Of a stretch of 64,000 bases of DNA, positions 1 through 24,396 are shown piece after piece. The notes under the pieces were generated by a model, which did not search any database, was not told where the DNA came from, and was given only the letters and a program-made list of their open reading frames with translations. Origin of the DNA: Mesostigma viride (taxonomy: Eukaryota; Streptophyta; Mesostigmatophyceae; Mesostigmatales; Mesostigmataceae); the NCBI GenBank assembly GCA_009746045.1, contig RPFO01000072.1, forward strand, positions 3,721,086 to 3,785,085, in the 5' to 3' direction. Position numbers and translations under genes: made by a program. Position 1 is the stretch's first letter; the number at the start of each line of letters is the position of its first letter.

Positions 1-287
1 AATTTTATTATTGTATGCTCGTGATATTGGCATTGGATATAGAGATGGAGACCAATATTTCTCACATCAGAGGCTTGGTGTGGTCAGTGACGGGCAGTTG
101 AGAATTCCTTTCCACATTCTAGTGCGCCTATCAACGATCCTTCCGTGTGCCTGTTGCCCAATCAGCTTGCCACACACCCGTGTGCACTTCATGCCCCTTT
201 CCCACGCGCTTGGTCAAGCGTTGGGCCACCGGCACGCTGCTTGACATGTCTAGAGAATTCCTTAGAAAGAGTTACCGTGGATGAGCT

Positions 288-573
288 ACGTCGGGTCGTC
301 ACAAGACACCGGTCACTATACGTCGGGTCGTCACAAGACACCGGTCACTATACGTCGGGTCGTCACAAGACGCCGGTCACTATACGTCGGGTCGTCACAA
401 GACACCGGTCACTATACGTCGGGTCGTCACAAGACACCAGTCACTATACGTCGGGTCGTCACAAGACACCGGTCACTATAAGTCGGGTCGTCACAAGACA
501 CCGGTCACTATACGTCGGGTCGTCACAAGACACCGGTCACTACACGGCGGGTCGTCACAAGACACCGGTCACT
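288..573. repeat. 32-bp minisatellite
   Basis: About nine direct copies of a 32-bp unit built around CGTCGGGTCGTCACAAGACA, with few point differences. It lies in the last visible intron of the kinase gene. Copies abut without spacers, so this is not CRISPR. Position 1-287 shows nothing recognisable. Confidence 0.95.
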
Positions 574-968
574 GACAGAAGCCAAATCGTGTTGTGGTGG
601 GATGGGTGGCTACACTCATCCACCCTACACATCCCAACACTACGAGTGTTATCGATGATGAGGCCCTCCACCAGGCCAATCGTGCTAGTGGGCTGTTTGT
701 CCAAGCAAAGAAACATGGAGGAGGGTAGCATTGGAAAAAGGGAGATGCCGCGAGCATGCGCCAGCATACAATCCGAGACGCTGAGTGTGTGCGGCGTGTG
801 TGCAGCATTTGTGCGGCGTGTGTGCTGCGTGTGTGCCAGCAGACGACACGAGGAGACAAGAAGCGCGAGCGTGCGCCAGCACACAATCAAGTCCGAAGGC
901 ACGTACGTGTGTGTGCCAGCACAAGTACGTGTGTGTGCCAGCATACCACTGGGACATGAGTACCGCGA
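574..968. other. Kinase intron sequence with GTGTGTGCC-type short repeats
   Basis: Non-coding stretch. From about 750 to 950 the motif TGCGCCAGCA / GTGTGTGCCAGCA recurs irregularly; one more copy is next to exon 1300-1369. No kinase C-terminal motif was found on the minus strand. Confidence 0.5.
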
Positions 969-1270
969 TGATGCCTAGCTTTATAATTTAGTTATGCTGT
1001 GACTACGCAGAGAACTACTCTCTGCTGCTAAGCCATGCCCTAGCTTTTGCATAGCCATGCTGATCTTCCCCCACCATGACAGGCTCCCCTTAGTTGGGTT
1101 GAGCTTGAGACTCTGGGGGTGCAGGTGCCCTTGGTGCACCTAGAGCAAGTGTCATTTACATTCCCACCCTTGCAGGAAGTAGCTTAGAATGTATTAAAAG
1201 CCATATGCCCTTCTCTGGGATATGTGCCACATATACTCCCAACGGAGTTACGTTCCTAATTAATTAATTA
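969..1270 (+). mobile_element. ORF1-B-type 3' tail copy (SINE-like) with 13-bp target duplication
   Basis: Starts TGATGCCTAGCTTTA, contains the CAGAGA...TCTCTG hairpin, the GGTGCACCTAGAGCAAG and CCCACCCTTGCAGGAAG blocks, and ends CTCCCAACGGAG then (TAAT)n. ATGAGTACCGCGA flanks it directly at 956-968 and 1271-1283, so it was inserted by target-primed retrotransposition into the kinase intron. Confidence 0.9.
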
Positions 1271-1299
1271 ATGAGTACCGCGAGTGTGCGCCAGCATAC

Positions 1300-14165
<12,866 letters not shown>

Positions 14166-15288
14166 TCCGAGCTCCGTGAATTATTTGTTGCTTGCTCAAA
14201 AATATGGGGATGAAAATATTACTAACAAGATAGGCTGGCACGGCGAATTTCCAATGAAAGTGTTAAACACACATGTTGTTGCTTTTTAGCCCCTCCCGGA
14301 ATCTTCCATAGCGTAGTGCTGTCGATAATGCATATCCTTGTTTCCCCCGGTTCTTACACGTGGCATGGGGCCTATGCAGTTGCTGCACGGAACTCCACGC
14401 GGCCATGCTTGCTGGAGTACATAGTAGGTTATAGGGACTAGGGCTCGATTAGGGACACATCAAGTTATAGCCTTAGTTAGGGACATTATTTTGCTAGTTG
14501 CTATCAACCCTGACATTAGTTATTGGAATCTATACCCTAGTAGAATTAGTAATTATCCCACTATATTAAAAACTATATCCAACTATATTCTGGCGGAGCC
14601 AATTTTCGGAAGAACCGTTAGGTTCGCCAGAATTGGCGAAGCTTATAAGGCCGTACACGTGAGAAAACATAGGAATAGGGGATGAAAATCCGTCAATCCA
14701 TCCATCCATACATACATACATCCACCGAATTTGTCCCGAATTTGCAAGCATAAGGGTGAGGTTCTTCCGAAAATTGGCTCCGCCGTAGAGTTTCAACGGG
14801 CAAGTTGCAAACACGCACGTTACTTGATAAAAACCATATTAAAAGTAAGTACTACCGTAGCATTTCGATAGGTTATGCCTGGTTGTTGTTGTGTCCCACG
14901 CCGCAGTCAGCAGCGATATGCTATGCCTGGTCCAGCGGTCCAACTAACTCCAATTAGCGTGGATAGTCTACTTAGGGAGTGGCTGATACTGCTTTCCCAC
15001 ATCTCCGGTCCATAAGGATTAAAAAGTACCCATTTACCCGAAAGTTCCCTAGTTCAGCCACCCTGAGAACGTTTGGACCTTTCCGGCTACAGTACTGTAC
15101 TGTAGCCCGAGGCGGAGGCACAGCCTTGGCAGCGCACCGCCTTTTTGACGTTGCCTTTTCGAGGCTTGCATTTTGCGCGCGTGCCGGGCCCGCAACAGAA
15201 ATATCCTCGATCGCCAGTTCGCCACACCCAGGGAAGCCAGCACACACTAAGCGTTGACGTGTACGACTTGTATTTATCATACTTGGCG
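14166..15288. promoter_or_regulatory. Presumed divergent upstream region with inserted foldback element
   Basis: Lies between the kinase ATG (14165, minus) and the candidate exon at 15289 (plus). AT-rich around 14400-14600. No core promoter motif is convincing. It contains the MITE at 14592-14784. Confidence 0.35.
14592..14784. mobile_element. MITE-like foldback element with perfect 25-bp inverted ends
   Basis: GGCGGAGCCAATTTTCGGAA plus five bases (14592-14616) is exactly repeated in reverse complement at 14760-14784. Between them lie a small TTCGCCA...TGGCGAA palindrome and a CATA/CATC run. No clear target duplication. Confidence 0.8.
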
Positions 15289-15413
15289 ATGGCCGCCCCT
15301 TATGGAACTGCTTTTAACGCCGAAGAACAGCAGTATAACGCGCACGCACATGGCCAACCTGCACCGAGCCCATGGATGAAGCAAGAAACCACGAAACATG
15401 GTGGCAAGAAGAG
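15289..15413 (+). CDS. Possible first exon of an unrecognised gene
   Basis: An ATG at 15289 opens a 42-codon frame (MAAPYGTAFNAEEQQYNAHA, then a Pro/Gly-containing and Lys/Arg-rich end). It runs into GAG-GTAATT, a plausible donor at 15414. A possible next exon starts after TTTACCAG at 15847 (Lys/Glu/Ala-rich), but the phases do not join cleanly: the joined frame stops after about 16 codons. Composition is hydrophilic. No family is recognised. It lies divergently from the FGGY kinase, 1.1 kb from its start codon. Confidence 0.3.
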
Positions 15414-15417
15414 GTAA

Positions 15418-16809
15418 TTTTGGATTCTTTAGTTTCGGTTTTGCTGGACGTCTGGTTGAACCGCGTTCTTTTCAAAAAATTCTGACTCCCAACGCGTTTG
15501 GACGCTATCGAATTTCCAAGCCATGTGCTCCTACTGACAGATGTGCATGCGATTGTCGTGCATATCCCCTTCATTTCGCAGCACACAACCCCAAACAGTC
15601 CACGCGGCACCGTACGCCACAGATGCTGGCGCTACAGAGCACGTCCAGCACACACAGGTGATTGGCGCTCACTTTCGCACGCTTTACTCTGTTTGACGGG
15701 TTTCCCAAGTTCCCAGGTTTTTGATATTATAGTGCTGGTAATTTAATGCCAGGGCGAACCGGCACGCGAGTTTAACTGGCGCTGGGCATCTGTGCTTCCA
15801 GCGACTGACATTTACCTGCATGCAATGGTGTCGCCTTGTTTACCAGACGAAGGAGAAAGCAGCTGCTCCATGGGACAAGGATGAAAACTTGAAAGCCAAG
15901 GCAAGTAATCATTTCCAGTAATTTTCTCCACGGCACTGTGATTGATGCGTCTTATGCAAGACAGGAATTCAGATATCACTATAGGATAGGTATACAGCTT
16001 TGCATGGCTGAATTCCTGTCCTAGCAAACCAGATTGAAAAGAAGACCTTGCGAGGCATGGAAATTGTGCTTTTACTTGGGCAACTAATGGAGTACAGTAT
16101 ACAGATTGTGGTTATGTGAGCAATGTTGGTGATTCGGGTGGCCACTCTTCTGTTTCCCATTTTGGCTACCAAGAGTTGCCAGCAAATTGGTGCATTAGGA
16201 TCTACGTGACCAACCCCTCTAATTCCTATTTGCAGTTTCAAAAGATCTCAGGAGCAAACACATGTAGGACCTCTGGACACTGCTACTATGGCTGGTTGAT
16301 TTGCATGTTGTTGCTAATCGGTGCTGGAATGGTGGAGCTGTCAGCTATTTTAGCGTATTTGTTTTTCCTACTCCCATCCATTAAAAAATACCACTATTCT
16401 ATGTAATCGCTCTGTGTTATTAATAGCATGGATAGTTATTTCGACCATTTTTTATTTTAGCTTCTAGTTGATAATGACTTAGACATGCCTTTGTACTTAT
16501 AATACTAATGCCTTTGTACTTAAAGACATGAATGCCTTTATACTTTGCTGCGCGTTGTGGTGAATTTTGTGGTCGCCGGTGACCTTTCGTTTTGTGGCAG
16601 TGTCATTCTTCTTATAACCATTGCTTAACTGTAGTACTTATCCAGCGCTTTGACAAAGATTTTTCATGAAATTTTTATGGAGCACATTAAGAGTATCTAT
16701 TAGGTATATCGTTTGTCTCGATGTATCCGATATTGGTTATCTCACTAAGTGGTAGTTAATTTTTTTATTTAGTTTATTTTTGAGTGCGTATGGTATCATG
16801 TAGAGATGT
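15418..16809. other. No gene recognised
   Basis: Mostly AT-rich and non-coding; possible splice acceptor at 15846. No repeat family identified. Confidence 0.4.
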
Positions 16810-16985
16810 TCGGCACGTAAGCCAGCCATAATTTCAATGCACAAGGATACACATTTCCATCACCATTCATCTTCATCATCCTGAACGACTCGAAAACGCG
16901 GAAAAGATAACGGCAGGCTCGAGCTACCATGGTCCGGATTCTCCCGATTTCTGGCCTGCGCTGGTTGTCTCCTTGATGTTCGGGT
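16810..16985 (+). mobile_element. Family D fragment
   Basis: TAAGCCAGCCATAATTTCAA through CCATGGTCCGGATTCTCCCG matches the copies at 56664-56698 plus 59940-60078 and, reversed, 62310-62475. Confidence 0.8.
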
Positions 16986-18396
16986 GCGTGGATTTCTCAG
17001 GGAAGATCGTGGATAGTAAGTTCACACATGGTCTAGCTGTTACGCTTATCTTTGTTAATCTTCTATGTCTGCATATTCAGTACCGTAATTGCTTTGGGGC
17101 CTTGTTTGTGAGATCATGGAGCATCATGTTAACTCTAACCATTCTTTTTGCTCTATGCCTTGCTGCTTCGCTATGGGCTGCTTGCAGGGCAAGAGGGCCA
17201 CCCAGCATGATTACCGGCCATCACCTTTTGCAACCAGTCAGTAGTAAAGCTGATACAATGTACATATGGGTGACTATCGGACATGTGATTCATTCCTTGG
17301 GGGGGCACGACATTTCTGATGCCCAAAGGCACCAAAACGGCTAGCGGCTTTGGAGAGGTTTCCTTTGCTGACATCATTTCACGGCATGTTTGCCTAATAT
17401 GCCTGGGATAAGGAGCCTGGCTCAGCTGCGCCGGTGCACAAGCCAGCTGGGCTCTGCCGTGCAATATACCAAGCGAAACGAAGATGCCGGCCGGATACGG
17501 TCATATGAACCAAAAAATTGATGTTGGAAAACCCCTGAATTCATTGGCGGTGACTTTTCTTGTATGGGTTTCCAGTCAATGTGCTTTGCAGTTGACAAAA
17601 CCACGGGTTCGAGTAGTGCTTTCAAGCTAGGTAGTGCCCCAGTAATCGTTGCTTAGGGAAACTGCTAAACTGCTTCTATTATATTCATGGCGAAATGCCT
17701 TGCTTGAGCTCTTGTCGTAGGTACTTGGTGACCAGAGCTTGCATGCCAAGAAAGGGTGAGAAAGTTTTTATTCCATAATTTGAAAATCACACATACAATT
17801 ATGTTTGCTGCTTGGTTGGTACTTGGTACCTGTGCACAGTCTGCGTGCTTGTATTTGCAAAAACAATGTACTTAGCCAACGAAGTTTGTGGTAGAGCACC
17901 AGCTGGACTGCCACACGTGGATACCAAAGTTGTCAATATCTAGTAAGGAAGTACTTGCGTGTCATGCGCAAAGGCATGCCACGGAGTACTATGCTAATCT
18001 CATTAGAAAACTAATTACACAAAAGTACAAATATTGTCTGCATCAATTGACATTGAATCGCTAGCGTTAACTAGATGGGGATGTAATCCTCATCCGAGCT
18101 GCATGTCCTCTACTGTAATGGCAGACTAGGCGGTAGTGTAGCGGCTATCCTCAGGACCAATAACCTCCACCTGCGGACTTCTACCCTGGCTATCGATATT
18201 TAGAGTAACCGTGATAAATGAACTAATTAATTAAGAATTAGAACATATCTCCGTGGGGAGGAATATGTAACCCATATCCCAGAGGTACCCCAACGGGAGC
18301 ACGAGTTTTATTAATTATTTAATCAATTAATATCCCAGAGATCGAAGGGGCATATGGTTTTTAATTAGGTGGCAAGGTGCGGGGCGGGCGAGCGAA
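16986..18396. other. No gene; degraded repeat tails at the 3' side
   Basis: 16986-18235 shows no recognisable gene. 18236-18345 carries two abutting, reversed or rearranged retroelement tails (CCCAACGGGAGCACGAGTTT next to TTAATTA runs). Confidence 0.45.
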
Positions 18397-19169
18397 TTAT
18401 GCATTGCAGGCCGGCGCGTCGACCCGTGCAGATTCTGCCAACAAATCCGCAAATAGATCCATGTTACCGGTGCGCAGCCGTCGTGCCCATGCAAGGGGGC
18501 GTACTGTGCGCCGCCGGTGTCGACTCACTGGGAGCATAGCGTCGGCGTCCAGAAAGTGCATGACCAGAAAGTGCATGACGAGCTGGGGTGCTGGCATCGA
18601 TCCTCCGGCCGCCTTGAGGTCGCTGAAGAAGGCCGGCGACACGTTCCGCTGGCACTGATCCCGACCCGCAGTGTGGCGCATAGCCCACGACCACGGTGAG
18701 CATGTGGTGAGAATGCCCTTCAGTGGCTGCAAAAGTTAACACGAGCACACACGCGGGGACCTCGATCAGCGCACGATGGTCGTGAGGTGAGCTGATGCTG
18801 CCGGTGTCAGAGCACAGAAGGCCCACGCCTCCAGTGGCCCAGCACCTCCACCGTAGTGGAATCGCCAGCCGGCCGGCCTGCGTGGAGGCCGCGTCGGCCC
18901 GATAAGCTAGCCCGTTGACCCCTTAAGCTGTGGGTCGACTGCACATGCGCCGGCCGGTGCTCCTGGACTCCGAAGATGGCGATCTTGTTGTCGACGCGCA
19001 CAGGGCGCAATCTGCAGCTCGTCAACGCGTTGGTCAACGTGCTGGGGTGCATGGTGCCGCTGGCCAGCAGGGTCAATAGGATCGAACCGTGATGAGCCCG
19101 GCCTAATACGCATGCGCAATGCTGATCATGTCCAGCTAGGCTCGTGAACACGCCAGCCCCTGTGGGCAA
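18397..19169 (-). pseudogene. GC-rich open stretch, probably decayed mobile-element coding DNA
   Basis: Two minus-strand frames, 18397-18732 and 18807-19169, are open and rich in CG-containing codons, unlike the AT-rich surroundings, and sit between retroelement tails. I recognise no domain. Internal frameshifts are likely. Confidence 0.35.
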
Positions 19170-19210
19170 GCCCCCAAGCGGAAGGGGCGCTTTGCTGAGT
19201 AGTGTTGTTA

Positions 19211-19345
19211 GGATTTTCTAGACTAGATAGCTTAGAGTTAGTTCGATTACGCGGCTTCGCGGGCACCTCCACCCATCCAGCAAGGAATATGTGCTACATG
19301 ATCTCCCAACGGAGTCATGTTATAATTTAATTTAATTTAATTTAA
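19211..19345 (+). mobile_element. RTE-like LINE 3' tail copy
   Basis: GGATTTTCTAGACTAGATAG start, CGATTACGCGGCTTC block, CTCCCAACGGAG hairpin, then (TTTAA)n. Matches the tail of the RTE-like LINE at 58458-59641 in reverse complement. Confidence 0.85.
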
Positions 19346-19505
19346 TGCTGATCATGAGACTGCATGCGTGGGATCGACTAAAGTTACTATCAGTACGCAA
19401 CGAGGAGGGATTCGGGTGCATGCCCATTATTAACACCTAGTAGACTAGTTAGATGGGTGCATAAAGCATCGGCCCATGATCGCTTCCGTTAATTAAGTGT
19501 GAGAT

Positions 19506-19764
19506 CTCCTGGTCATCTTTTTTTTTGTATAGCCATGATGATCTTCCCCCTCACAGGCATGCTCCCCCCTTCAGTTACCCGGGCGTAGCGTGATAGACCA
19601 TGAGGGTGCGGGTGCCCTGGTGCACCTAGAGCAGGGGTAGCTTACATTCCCACCCTTGCATGAAGTAGCCTAGCTAGAATGTATTAAAAGCCATATGCCC
19701 CTTCTCAGGGCTATGTGCTACATCTACTCCCAACGGAGTGATGTTGATAATTAATTAATTAATT
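19506..19764 (+). mobile_element. ORF1-B-type tail copy between 19-bp inverted repeats
   Basis: Carries the GATCTTCCCC, GGTGCACCTAGAGCA, CCCACCCTTGCA and CTCCCAACGGAG blocks and a (TTAA)n tail. 19487-19505 and 19765-19783 are perfect reverse complements, not a direct duplication. Confidence 0.85.
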
Positions 19765-20209
19765 AATCTCACACTTAATTAACGAGAAGCTATATCAACG
19801 CCCTCCCGAGGTCCTCCTCATTGTGTATGTTAGGGGCCGTGAAGGTTCCAGTTTATTGCCACCCGCGTGACGCACGTACAGTCTATATATGTGCTAATTA
19901 ATTATTCGCTCATTCACTGTGTGCCACGTACATGCAGTCGAACCGCGCGGCCGGTCGTCCACGGATATACTGCAGCGCGCAACCGGGTATGAGGTATCGA
20001 TGAGACAACCAGCTCATGGGGTATTATTAGTTGTCTCACTTGATCACTGAACGATACCGCCGTGGCGCACCCTGCCGCCCTGGCCACCGCCGGGGCTGGC
20101 AGCAGTACGGCCGGCACGACCTGCCGCCCGCCAACGGGCCGGCCCATTGCAACCATGTGACCCCACGGGGCCCGGCCAACAGGTCAAGGCACGCCTCCCG
20201 GCGCGGGCC

Positions 20210-20260
20210 GCCCTGGAGGCAGCCTACCTGCCCTACCGGCAGGTAGGCGGCCTCCAGGGC
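20210..20260. repeat. 23-bp-arm hairpin
   Basis: Arms 20210-20232 and 20238-20260 pair with one mismatch around a CTACC loop; very GC-rich. Surrounding 19784-20575 is otherwise non-coding, GC-rich and unclassified. Confidence 0.85.
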
Positions 20261-20574
20261 AATGAGGGCATGCAGGGCTGACATGCATAGACGGACAACA
20301 ACCCCCCTGCAGTGCGTGGCCGGGGAAGCAGCGTGTTTGCAAACGCGGGAAGCATGCTAGACAAGACCCCCGGCTACTACTAGTAGGGTGGCGGGCACCA
20401 TAGATGAAGTGAGACAACGTACTATATGCCTGGACTGTAGATTTATAGAGTAGGATTGTTATAATTTTTGTAGATAGCTTGAGACCGGTAGGATTGCGTG
20501 TACCCATCCATTCATTCCTCCATCCGGGTTAAAAAAGGCTGGCCCGGCTCATCTGCTCCTCACCTTCCGTACAT

Positions 20575-20935
20575 GGCGGATAAGCTGTCGTTTCTTAAAT
20601 TAATGCCGCAAGAAGCTCTCGAGGAATTCCTACACACTGCATGGACGACGACTTGACCCTGGCCCAGCAACAGCGGCGACGGGAGCTCAGTATGGCCGAC
20701 CTATACCTCCAACTCCTGCAGAGTGCAGGGGGGAAACCGCGGTATATACTGAATCGAGGGGGGACGTCATCCACGTCGACCACAACCGTGAGCCCTGGCA
20801 GGCACCCCGGCTGCCGGCCCCAGCGCAACCCCAGTCTAGGGCATTGCTATATTCGAATATAGCAGTAGTATAGATTAGTAAGGCTTATTAGTTAGCCTAG
20901 CACGTGGCCCACGCGCATGTTGTTAGCCATACCAC
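20575..20935 (+). mobile_element. 5'-truncated ORF1-B copy
   Basis: GACGACGACTTGACCCTGGC-type start encodes the DDDLTLAQQQRRREL end of the ORF1-B protein, then its downstream AGCAGTAGTATAGA block. Frame is broken before the C-terminus. Confidence 0.8.
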
Positions 20936-20972
20936 GGTCCTTAATTTAGGACAAAGTCCTAAATTAAGGACC
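20936..20972. repeat. Perfect 17-bp-arm hairpin
   Basis: GGTCCTTAATTTAGGAC, AAA, then the exact reverse complement. Followed at 20985-21110 by clustered GGTACC and TACCCGG palindromes. Confidence 0.9.
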
Positions 20973-22736
20973 AATTTACTATAACCGAGGTACCGGGGGG
21001 GGGGTCACTATATGGACCGTACCCCATGTGGACCGTAGTACCCGGCATGATGTACCCGACCCGTGGTACCGGCACATGGTACCCGGATTCCGTGCCCGGG
21101 TACCGGGTATAATGGCGGGAAAGTAGGTACCTCGACCAAAAATATAACCGATTTTGGAGCGAAAAAGTGGGTGCGGGAATGATCTGAGGTGGATATGGCG
21201 ACCTGACAATCGTGGCCGGCGTTTTCACGTGCGTTCATCATTTCGGGCGACCAGTAGCAAAAACGAAAGGTCGTTAGTTATGCTTAAAGGCTGTGAAATT
21301 TTCTGCGCAAGTTTTTATGTGTAGCGCTGTAGCACAGCGGCACATCACAAATGGGTCGCAGATCGCCTGCTCGCGGAGGGTCGATTTTGGCGCAAACATG
21401 TTAGTGTATTAGCAATGGTGGTGCGAATCAAGCCAGGAAATTTTTGTGGACGATTTTGATAATAGTCTGGAGTTTAGAAACGGAGTATTTGACATGGGAG
21501 CGCCTGGGCTGTGATATTCTTGCCCGATTTCCATTGTCGACCATGTTTTAGGGACGTTCAGGCTGGGCAGCGAGCGCACCTTATAGGTCTTCACTTTCGG
21601 TATTTCTTGGACCTAGAACGCATCACAAGCGTGGTTTATATCATTTTCGAACCGGTTGGCCAGCTTTGGTGCGCTCAGCTCTCGGAAAGCTGACCTCGCT
21701 GCGGACTTCAGCGACTTTTTTGCAACCATCTGGAATGAGGCGACGTAAGTAGCAGGTACGTGCCGGGGTGCCCTAGATCATGAGTGTAACTGGCAACGCT
21801 GTCGTGGTGTTTTGAGTCAGCCAGCTATGCCTAAAAAGAGGGGACGCTCTCTGTGCACATAACTGTCACACATAGTTGGTTTACGTCATACAATTTTTTA
21901 CGTCTCTATCTTCGTCGTCCGCTGCAGCTAAAACACACATGCGTAAGAGCAGTTTTACTCATGTGTTAGTTATAAACCATGGTCCTATGGCCTGCAGTCG
22001 TTCAGGGTGTTCTCAGACAGTATATACAGTATGGTTTACGTGTTACATGCACCCTGAATTCACTCACAAAGCGTTGCATGTTAGCACAACGTTGTTCTGT
22101 AACTTGATTTGGCTGCATTCATGTGTTAGTTGCAATGCAAATGCAATGTTTTTTCATCGCTGGGTGGTGGCCAGCATGTCCGTGATGTCAAAGAAGGTTT
22201 GGCATATGCTTAGAGAACGTTTACCGCAAGGGGTGGGCCATGTTCAAGCCGGGCAACCTCAGCAACCATGCAACCGTATATTGCATTACCTGCACCATCT
22301 GTGACACCGTTAAGCACGCGTATATATAGAGGCAGCCACAGCAGGGTATGGCCTTGTTATACGCTGCCCCGCCATCCCAAGGCCTCGTAGGGTCCCCTAG
22401 CGCTTGTAAGATGCTCAAGGGACCGTGTGGATAGCATGGTCATGCGTTGACACTAATTGGTCCTATTGGTCCTAAATTCTCATTTTGACCAAATTCGCGG
22501 TTTGAGGCCTGCCATGGGCCAGGGTCCATTCAGGCACTAAATGTAATTATTTGAACCCAGGTTTTTGTCCAAAATTCAAAAAGTGTGTTATCTGTCAGTG
22601 GTAAAAATGCCAGGGTCGAAATTTGATGTTTGCACATATATTTTTTAATTCAAACTGGTCCTAAAATAAGGACTTTTCTTGGTAACATGGACAATGTGCG
22701 CCCATAATGGCCCCCCATGGATGATGATATGTTGAG
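20973..22736. other. No gene recognised
   Basis: GGTACC-rich start, then AT-rich sequence. 22450-22680 has several TTGGTCCTA/GGTCCTAAA words suggesting a decayed element. No convincing exon. Confidence 0.4.
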
Positions 22737-22998
22737 CCTCGAGCCACGACGTAGCCATGCATGGCTGGTCAACGGCGGAGCTCATAACTTTCACGTTTGG
22801 ACACCGAATTCGGCTGTGAATATCACAATCGCTTCGAACGTCTTTCTAAGACACAAAGGCTGATATCAATTTTCCGAAGTCTCTATTACGTAGTAGTAAT
22901 AGTATGGCGAGCAAACGCTCCTCCGCGCAACGCAGCTATAGCCTGGCGGCTGCGCTCAATCAGCCCTGAAAATATACGTCACCACGGCTGCAGCTAGC

Positions 22999-23842
22999 TT
23001 CGGCTGCAGCTTCGCCCTCCGGCCCATGCATGCAGAAGGCAGCGGCGCCACTAGCCAAGCCCTAGTTATCGCCCAGCCCCCCGGGCTTGACTCGCCCGCA
23101 CCGTCACCTGCTGAGCCCAAGCGCAGTCGCCCTGCCGAGCCCAACTGGGACGAGTACAACTTTGACGCCAGCCAGCCCGGCTTTTTTGACAAGCTCACCC
23201 ACGACCGCATCCTGGCCTGCGTGTTTTTTGGATCGCATGCCTCGCTTCTTGAACTGTACAAGCAGTCTGACGCAACTCCTCTAGCTGGAGACATCACTTG
23301 AGGGTCGCCTCGCCAATACTTTCCAGCAGAGGCTCCCACTCCAATAATCGGCTACAATGATCGATCTTTACCCTCGGCCCCCGCCCCCACCTTCAGCTAG
23401 CAATACGCCCTCTTCTCCCTCCTTGGACGCTCCATCAAGGCCGGAGCTCTGGCCCCCCACGCGCCCCTCGCCAGTGCCACCTTGCATGACCGAATCCTCG
23501 ATCCGCTCACTCCTTAAGTGAGGCCCTCGCGCAGCACGCGTGGCCCCCCTCGCTGCACTCTGCAGCCGATGTGGCAGCCATGGGCAGCACGCTGGCTGCC
23601 GAGCTCCCCCTCCTCTCCACCACTGATCTCCACCGCTGCACCTCCACGGCCCTCCTCGCCTCCTCCACCACCGCCACCACCCCCACCTCCGACGCCATCC
23701 CCGCCCAGCTCCGCGACATCGACCATGGCGCCTCAAGGACAATGCCATCGCCCTCGAGTGCTTGCGAAACACCGCGGGCCTCACCGCCCATGCAGGCCGG
23801 CGGTGAAGGACATTGCCGCCAAGCCTGCTGGCCTGGCTGGCC
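22999..23842 (+). pseudogene. ORF1-B protein, N-terminal half, frameshifted
   Basis: Parallels the protein starting at 56863: Ala/Ser/Pro-rich N-terminus and a Pro-rich centre. Stops and frame changes break it; it is not translatable as a whole. Confidence 0.7.
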
Positions 23843-24326
23843 GGGCCCACTTCAAATGTTCCGAAAAGTGTGACACTTTTTGTCGTTTTTTTGACTTTTT
23901 CGACGATCGTCACTCTGCAGAGTGATTCGTCGTGCGAAATCGTGCGAAATTGTGCGAAATTTGCTGAAATCGTGTGAAATTTGCTGAAATCGTGCGAATT
24001 TGTGCGAAATTTGCTGAAATCGTGCGAAATTTCATGTGAAAAATGTCGACGGTAAAAAATTTTGATGTGCACAACGTGTGTGAATTCATGCGAAATTTTG
24101 TCAAACGTCACTCCCCAAAACGACCCTTGGTTGAAATCCATGCGAAATCGTGCGAAATCATGCAAAATTGTGCGACATCGTGCGAAATCGTGCGAAAATG
24201 TGTGAAAATTTTGCGAAAATCACGCGAACATCACGCGAACTCGTGCGAAATTTTTTTTTTTTTTGCGAAAATAGCGAAAAAGTGTCACACACTTGGCTTG
24301 GACGGCGGAACATTTGAAGTGGGCCC
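23843..24326. mobile_element. MITE with 20-bp perfect inverted ends and GTGCGAAAT interior
   Basis: GGGCCCACTTCAAATGTTCC at 23843-23862 is repeated in reverse complement at 24307-24326. GGCTGGCC occurs on both sides (23835-23842, 24331-24338), a possible 8-bp duplication. The interior is a loose 12-bp TCGTGCGAAAT repeat. Confidence 0.8.
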
Positions 24327-24396
24327 GGCCGGCTGGCCAGTGATGCTCCTCCCATCCCGACCTAGCTGGGCGGACATGCTTTATATATATAGGCAG

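Noticed and set aside
288-573. CRISPR-like regular repeats
   Set aside because: Units abut each other with no unique spacers, and the sequence is in an intron of a eukaryotic gene.
560-960. Kinase C-terminal exon
   Set aside because: No minus-strand frame shows the expected FGGY C-terminal glycine-rich motif; it is presumed outside the window.
16973-17344. Possible small membrane protein
   Set aside because: Its start lies in a family D repeat and the hydrophobic stretch is likely AT-rich chance sequence.
19070-19095. tRNA B-box-like GGTTCGATCC on the minus strand
   Set aside because: No matching A box, acceptor stem or anticodon arm around it.
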